From assembly GCA_947631805.1 (NCBI GenBank), contig CANRNA010000016.1, positions 1 to 16,052 on the forward strand: a stretch of DNA of 16,052 bases. Direction: 5' to 3'. Below are positions 12,967-16,052 of the stretch, piece after piece; within the stretch, counting starts at the first letter, position 1; every line of letters begins with the position of its first letter. The notes under the pieces were generated by a model that did no database searches, had not been told where the DNA came from, and saw nothing but the letters and a program-made list of their open reading frames with translations. This DNA comes from an uncultured Oscillospiraceae bacterium. GTDB taxonomy: Bacteria > Bacillota > Clostridia > Oscillospirales > Oscillospiraceae. The position numbers and the translations under genes were made by a program.

Positions 12967-13770
12967 TCACCAGGCGGGAGGCTCCGGGCCGGGAGAGGGC
13001 TCCGGTCTCACCCGCTCCGCCCCCACGGCCTCGTAAAATCCGGCGCATGTCACGTTCATATACACATTGAGCCAGGCCATGAGCAGTATGCCCCCCACGG
13101 GGACGATCACGCACAGCAGCGCCCAGCCCAGAAAACTCAGCTCCAGCACGAAGAGCTCTCCCTTATGGCCCCGCATCAGCTCCCGGCTCATAAGCACGCA
13201 CTGCAGGCAGCCTAGGTCCGGCCGGTCCAGCATGATATAGGGCGCCAAGCGGTAGGCGTAAGCGGCCATGATCGCGGGTATGATCAGCGGCAGGGCGATG
13301 ACCAGCGCTTTCCAGCCGATGAGCATGCTCCCCGCCATCGCCGGTATCGCATACACCAGCGACCACAGAAACAGGAACACCGCGGGCAGCACCCGTATCC
13401 ACAGGGCCCGGAAAAACACGGCGAACCCGTCGAACAGATTTCCGGCGGAGGCCTTTTCCCGCCGCCACACCCGCAGGGTGTAGATGACGAAGCCCACGGT
13501 CATCACCGCGCTCATCACCTTCATTGCCAGTTCCAGCGCCCAGCCGATGGCGCCGCCCTTGGGCACCGGCTCCGCGTAGACGATCTGGCCGTGGAGCGCG
13601 CCCTCCAGCATGACCCGGTAGGCCGCCAGCTCCCCGCTCAGACTCTGTTGCAGCAAGGTCAGCGCCAGGGTGATGACCAGCATCAGCACCCCTATCCAGA
13701 AGGGCGCCGGGCGGGCCGCTCTCATGGCCTCCCTCGCCTGCTGTTTCAGCTCTTTTCTCGTGACGGACAT
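12967..13770 (-). CDS. DUF975 family membrane protein
   Basis: The 267-aa protein opens MSVTRKELKQQAREAMRA, the usual cytoplasmic start of DUF975 proteins. About five or six membrane helices follow (FWIGVLMLVITLALTLLQ; VMTVGFVIYTL; LPAVFLFLWSLVYAIP; VIALPLIIPAIMAAYAY; FLGWALLCVIVPVGGILLM). A Pro-rich tail ends the protein. DUF975 members have no established activity. It is the third gene of the NusG II-Gx operon. ATG 13776 overlaps the Gx stop as ATGA, but AAGGAG lies only 3 nt before it and 9 nt before ATG 13770, so 13770 is chosen (269 aa if 13776 is used). Confidence 0.85.
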   Translation of the reverse strand: MSVTRKELKQQAREAMRAARPAPFWIGVLMLVITLALTLLQQSLSGELAAYRVMLEGALHGQIVYAEPVPKGGAIGWALELAMKVMSAVMTVGFVIYTLRVWRREKASAGNLFDGFAVFFRALWIRVLPAVFLFLWSLVYAIPAMAGSMLIGWKALVIALPLIIPAIMAAYAYRLAPYIMLDRPDLGCLQCVLMSRELMRGHKGELFVLELSFLGWALLCVIVPVGGILLMAWLNVYMNVTCAGFYEAVGAERVRPEPSPGPEPPAW

Positions 13771-13772
13771 CT

Positions 13773-14294
13773 TCATTCTCTCCTTTCCGTCTTCCCGTCG
13801 GCGTACACCCTCAGCGCCCGCACAAGATACGTCGCCCCCAGGCCCGTGAAGGTCCCGGTGATGATGGCGGCGGCCAGCAGGGCCGGGCCGTACCACAGCA
13901 GCGAGGGCGTTCTCGTCACCGCCACCGCCGCCAGAAGCTGGCCCGCGTTGTGGCCGATGGCCCCAAATACGCTCACCACCCATAGGAGCTTCTCCGGGAA
14001 CAGCCCCAGCAGCGCTCCCATCACCAGCCATGACAGGACCCCTCCCGCCAGGGAGAACAGCACCGCCGAGAAGCTCCCGGCGAACAGGGCCCCCAGCAGG
14101 ATGCGGGCCAGCAGGATACATCCCGCCTCCCGCCTGCCCAGCACCGCCATGGCCGTCAGGGTGATGACGCTGGCCAAGCCCAGCTTCACCCCCGGCACAG
14201 GCACCGGGGCGGGTATCTGCCCCTCGATGACCCATATCACCAGCTCCAGGGCCGTGAGCAGGGCCATGAACACAAGTTTTTTCGTCCGGCGCAT
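13773..14294 (-). CDS. Gx transporter family membrane protein
   Basis: The 173-aa protein is of usual Gx_transp length, a family often labelled heptaprenyl diphosphate synthase component I. It has five to six helices and typical segments: LTALELVIWVIEGQIPAPVP, GVKLGLASVITLTAMAVLGR, ARILLGALFAGSFSAVLFS and FGAIGHNAGQLLAAV. The fold resembles ECF-type substrate-binding membrane components. ATG 14294 follows the previous stop by 1 nt, with GAGGAG inside the preceding gene, and its own stop overlaps the next start region. The partner NusG II protein suggests a shared membrane role, sometimes near flavin or RNF-type electron-transfer genes. The transported compound is unknown. Confidence 0.85.
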   Translation of the reverse strand: MRRTKKLVFMALLTALELVIWVIEGQIPAPVPVPGVKLGLASVITLTAMAVLGRREAGCILLARILLGALFAGSFSAVLFSLAGGVLSWLVMGALLGLFPEKLLWVVSVFGAIGHNAGQLLAAVAVTRTPSLLWYGPALLAAAIITGTFTGLGATYLVRALRVYADGKTERRE

Positions 14295-14295
14295 A

Positions 14296-14637
14296 TCAGG
14301 GCTCCTCGATCTGGATGACCAGCTTGTGGGGCAGGCACACGATGGGTATGGCCCCGTCGGTGATGGCCCCCTGGCGGACGCAGTCCTGCCCTGGGCAGTC
14401 CGCCTCCAGGACCTGGATGGACCCTTGGGACACCAGAAGGGTGTTCCGCCCCAGCTCCGTCTCCACCGTCAGCTCATAGGGGACCGCCACCGCCAACAGG
14501 TCCACGGTCCTGTATACCTGGCCGTCCACGGATATCACCGCCCTGGTCCCCCCGCCCCGGAGCAGGCTCAGCCCTATCCCTCCGGCGGCCAGCAGGGCGA
14601 ACAGTACGATCCAAAAAAGTGTTTTTCCCTTCATCAT
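14296..14637 (-). CDS. NusG domain II-containing membrane-anchored protein
   Basis: The 113-aa protein has a single N-terminal helix (LFWIVLFALLAAGGIGLSLL, residues ~7-26), then a ~85-residue extracytoplasmic NusG II domain. The domain ends with the family pattern CPGQDCVRQG...IVCLPHKLVIQIEE, including a Cys pair. Despite the name, such proteins lack the NGN domain and are not transcription factors. It heads the NusG II-Gx-DUF975 operon. No ribosome site precedes ATG 14637 or 14634. The promoter at 14645-14673 predicts a start site at about 14638, so the mRNA seems leaderless or nearly so. Confidence 0.85.
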   Translation of the reverse strand: MMKGKTLFWIVLFALLAAGGIGLSLLRGGGTRAVISVDGQVYRTVDLLAVAVPYELTVETELGRNTLLVSQGSIQVLEADCPGQDCVRQGAITDGAIPIVCLPHKLVIQIEEP

Positions 14638-14639
14638 AG

Positions 14640-14668
14640 TTTACATTTTAGTTACAGGAATGTATAAT
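14640..14668 (+). promoter_or_regulatory. Promoter of the FHA-SEDS gene
   Basis: -35 TTTACA (14640-14645), 17-nt spacer, perfect -10 TATAAT (14663-14668). The start near 14675 gives a ~70-nt leader containing a small ACCCC/GGGGT hairpin (14702-14715). Confidence 0.78.
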
Positions 14669-14673
14669 GTCAA
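14645..14673 (-). promoter_or_regulatory. Promoter of the NusG II-Gx-DUF975 operon
   Basis: On the minus strand perfect -35 TTGACA (14668-14673), 17-nt spacer, -10 TAAAAT (14645-14650). It overlaps almost fully with the plus-strand promoter 14640-14668. Confidence 0.82.
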
Positions 14674-14745
14674 TATGATTCTGCCTGGAAAGGCCCATAA
14701 AACCCCCTCCGGGGTATTCGCAAGTCCAGAGAGGAGGCGCTTCGG

Positions 14746-16052
14746 TTGGAGCTTGTGACAACGATATTTGGCCAGACGGCGCCCATGCTGGCCCGCATGT
14801 CCCGGTTTATCCTGCCACTGGTCGCCATGCTCATCGTGTTCCGGTGCGTGCGCAGCATGCTCCGGGAGCGGTACGAGCCGGAGACCTGGGCCTATCTGTA
14901 TCTCACCGGGAACGTGATGGTGCCTCTGCGCCACTGGGAGTGCATCCTGGGCCGGGCCCGGTCCGTGGACGGGCGGATGGACGACCCCTCCGTGGAGCGG
15001 CTGCACGCCTGCGTCATCCGCAGCGCCGAGGGGGACTGGACCATATACAACCTGGGCCGGGGAGAGACCTTCGTCAACGGCGAGCAGGTGCCCCCGGGCG
15101 GCGCGGCCCTGGCGGACGCGGATGTGATAACCCTGGGCCGGGCCTCCGCCCGGTTCGTGGACCTGACGGAGGAGGAGCGCTCGTCGCTTCTCCAGTACCG
15201 CCACGCCCCCGGCCGTCGGGTGCGTCCGGCCGCCACCATGCTGTTTTTGACCGTATTTCAGATTTTGCTGCTGTTGCAGCAGCTCACTTATAACCCCGGA
15301 GCGGGGATAGGGGTGGCCATGGCCTTCGGCATCCTGGCCACGGTCCAGTGGGGCTACTTCATCGTGCTGCGGGCCTCCGGCCAGACCGGCTTTGAGCCGG
15401 AGATATTGGCCCTGTTCCTGTCGTCGGTGGGGCTTTCCGTGGCCGCGTCCAAGACCCCGGACGACATGCTCAAGCAGGTCATCCTGCTCCTGACCGCCAT
15501 GGGGCTGTATGTGTTCCTGTGCCTGTGGCTGCGGGACCTGAAGCGGGTCCAGGCGGTGCGGCTCTACGCGTTCATCGCCGCCATGGGCATGCTGGCGGTG
15601 ACGCTGGTGCTGGCCCCGGTGCGAAACGGCGCCCGGAGCTGGATAGAATTCGGCAGCCTCACCATCCAGCCCTCGGAGCTGGTGAAGGTGCTGTACGTCT
15701 ACGCCGGGGCGGCCACCCTGGACAGGCTGTTCGTGAACCGAAACCTTATATTCTACATAGGCTTTTCCGCCGCCTGCGTGGGGCTGCTGGCCCTGATGGG
15801 CGACTTCGGCACGGCGCTGGTGTTTTTCGTGACGTTCCTGGTCATCTCCTTCATGCGCTCGGGCAGCTTCGCCACCGCCTTTCTGGCGGTGGGCAGCGCG
15901 GTGCTGGCGGTGATGGTGGTGCTGTCCCTGAAGCCGGAGACCCTGAGCCGGTTCGCCGTGTGGGGCCACGTGTGGGACGACATATACGACAAGGGCTTCC
16001 AGCAGGTCCGGGCCATGAGCGCCGCCGCCAGCGGCGGCCTGTTCGGCCAGGG
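14746..16052 (+). CDS. FHA domain fused to SEDS (FtsW/RodA) protein, partial at right edge
   Basis: TTG 14746 follows GAGGAGG (14731-14737) by 8 nt, and the frame is open to the window end (435 codons). Residues ~15-32 are a first membrane helix. Residues ~60-140 form an FHA domain: ILGRARS with Arg70, SVERLHACV, then W-T-I-Y-N-L-G-R, FVNGEQV and ADVITLGRA. From ~165 a multi-helix SEDS region follows, with NGARSWIEFGSLTIQPSELVKV from residue 294 and GDFGTALVF from 352. FHA domains bind phosphothreonine, so the fusion suggests control of cell-wall synthesis by a Ser/Thr kinase (PrkC/Stk type). A class B PBP gene would be expected just beyond the right edge. It may be an FtsW- or RodA-class enzyme. 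Confidence 0.9.
   Translation, partial: MELVTTIFGQTAPMLARMSRFILPLVAMLIVFRCVRSMLRERYEPETWAYLYLTGNVMVPLRHWECILGRARSVDGRMDDPSVERLHACVIRSAEGDWTIYNLGRGETFVNGEQVPPGGAALADADVITLGRASARFVDLTEEERSSLLQYRHAPGRRVRPAATMLFLTVFQILLLLQQLTYNPGAGIGVAMAFGILATVQWGYFIVLRASGQTGFEPEILALFLSSVGLSVAASKTPDDMLKQVILLLTAMGLYVFLCLWLRDLKRVQAVRLYAFIAAMGMLAVTLVLAPVRNGARSWIEFGSLTIQPSELVKVLYVYAGAATLDRLFVNRNLIFYIGFSAACVGLLALMGDFGTALVFFVTFLVISFMRSGSFATAFLAVGSAVLAVMVVLSLKPETLSRFAVWGHVWDDIYDKGFQQVRAMSAAASGGLFGQ

Noticed and set aside
11685..13070. 461-aa plus-strand frame overlapping the rodA-like gene
   Set aside because: It runs through the terminator hairpin and into a convergent gene; the SEDS motifs are in the other frame.
14641..15969. 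442-aa minus-strand frame opposite the FHA-SEDS gene
   Set aside because: Gly/His/Gln-rich antisense shadow; the plus-strand frame has FHA and SEDS signatures and a good ribosome site.

Overview
The window looks like chromosomal DNA of a GC-rich anaerobic Clostridia bacterium, probably of the Oscillospiraceae/Flavonifractor type found in guts. This is inferred from strong AGGAGG ribosome binding sites, frequent TTG/GTG starts, TTGACA-N17-TATAAT promoters in short AT-rich gaps, a CCA-encoded tRNA-Thr, and gene families typical of that group (DUF624, DUF975, NusG domain II with Gx transporter, FHA-FtsW). No taxon can be proven from the sequence alone.

Left part (1-5.5 kb) is a carbohydrate-uptake and amino-sugar locus. 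A lipoprotein solute-binding protein runs off the left edge. It is unusual: one uninterrupted reading frame holds a complete binding domain, an acidic Glu/Pro linker, and the start of a second copy of the same domain. Upstream on the same strand lies an AGE-type N-acylglucosamine 2-epimerase. Divergent from it are a ROK-like sugar kinase and an SGNH-fold esterase, ending at a strong bidirectional terminator. Together these suggest import, deacetylation, epimerisation and phosphorylation of an (acetylated) amino sugar; the substrate is inference.

Middle part: an XRE-type regulator overlaps the start of a half-size ABC exporter (5.5-8.1 kb), under a promoter flanked by an inverted repeat. Next come a DUF624 membrane protein and then a small accessory patch (8.9-10.3 kb). 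The patch holds two unrelated small genes, a two-helix membrane protein and an HExxH ImmA/IrrE-like protein. Each is driven from a copy of the same ~190-200 bp promoter-bearing repeat, and related GC-rich hairpin elements lie at both outer sides. tRNA-Thr(CGT) with a long two-storey 3' hairpin closes this patch, followed by a 466 bp AT-rich gene-free stretch with DnaA-box-like words.

Right part (10.9-16 kb) is largely cell-envelope and housekeeping. radC diverges from a RodA-type SEDS glycosyltransferase across a perfect palindrome. A convergent operon encodes a NusG domain II protein, a Gx transporter and a DUF975 membrane protein. A second SEDS protein, fused to an N-terminal FHA domain, runs off the right edge. 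The promoters of the NusG II operon and the FHA-SEDS gene lie on top of each other on opposite strands, so their use should be mutually exclusive.
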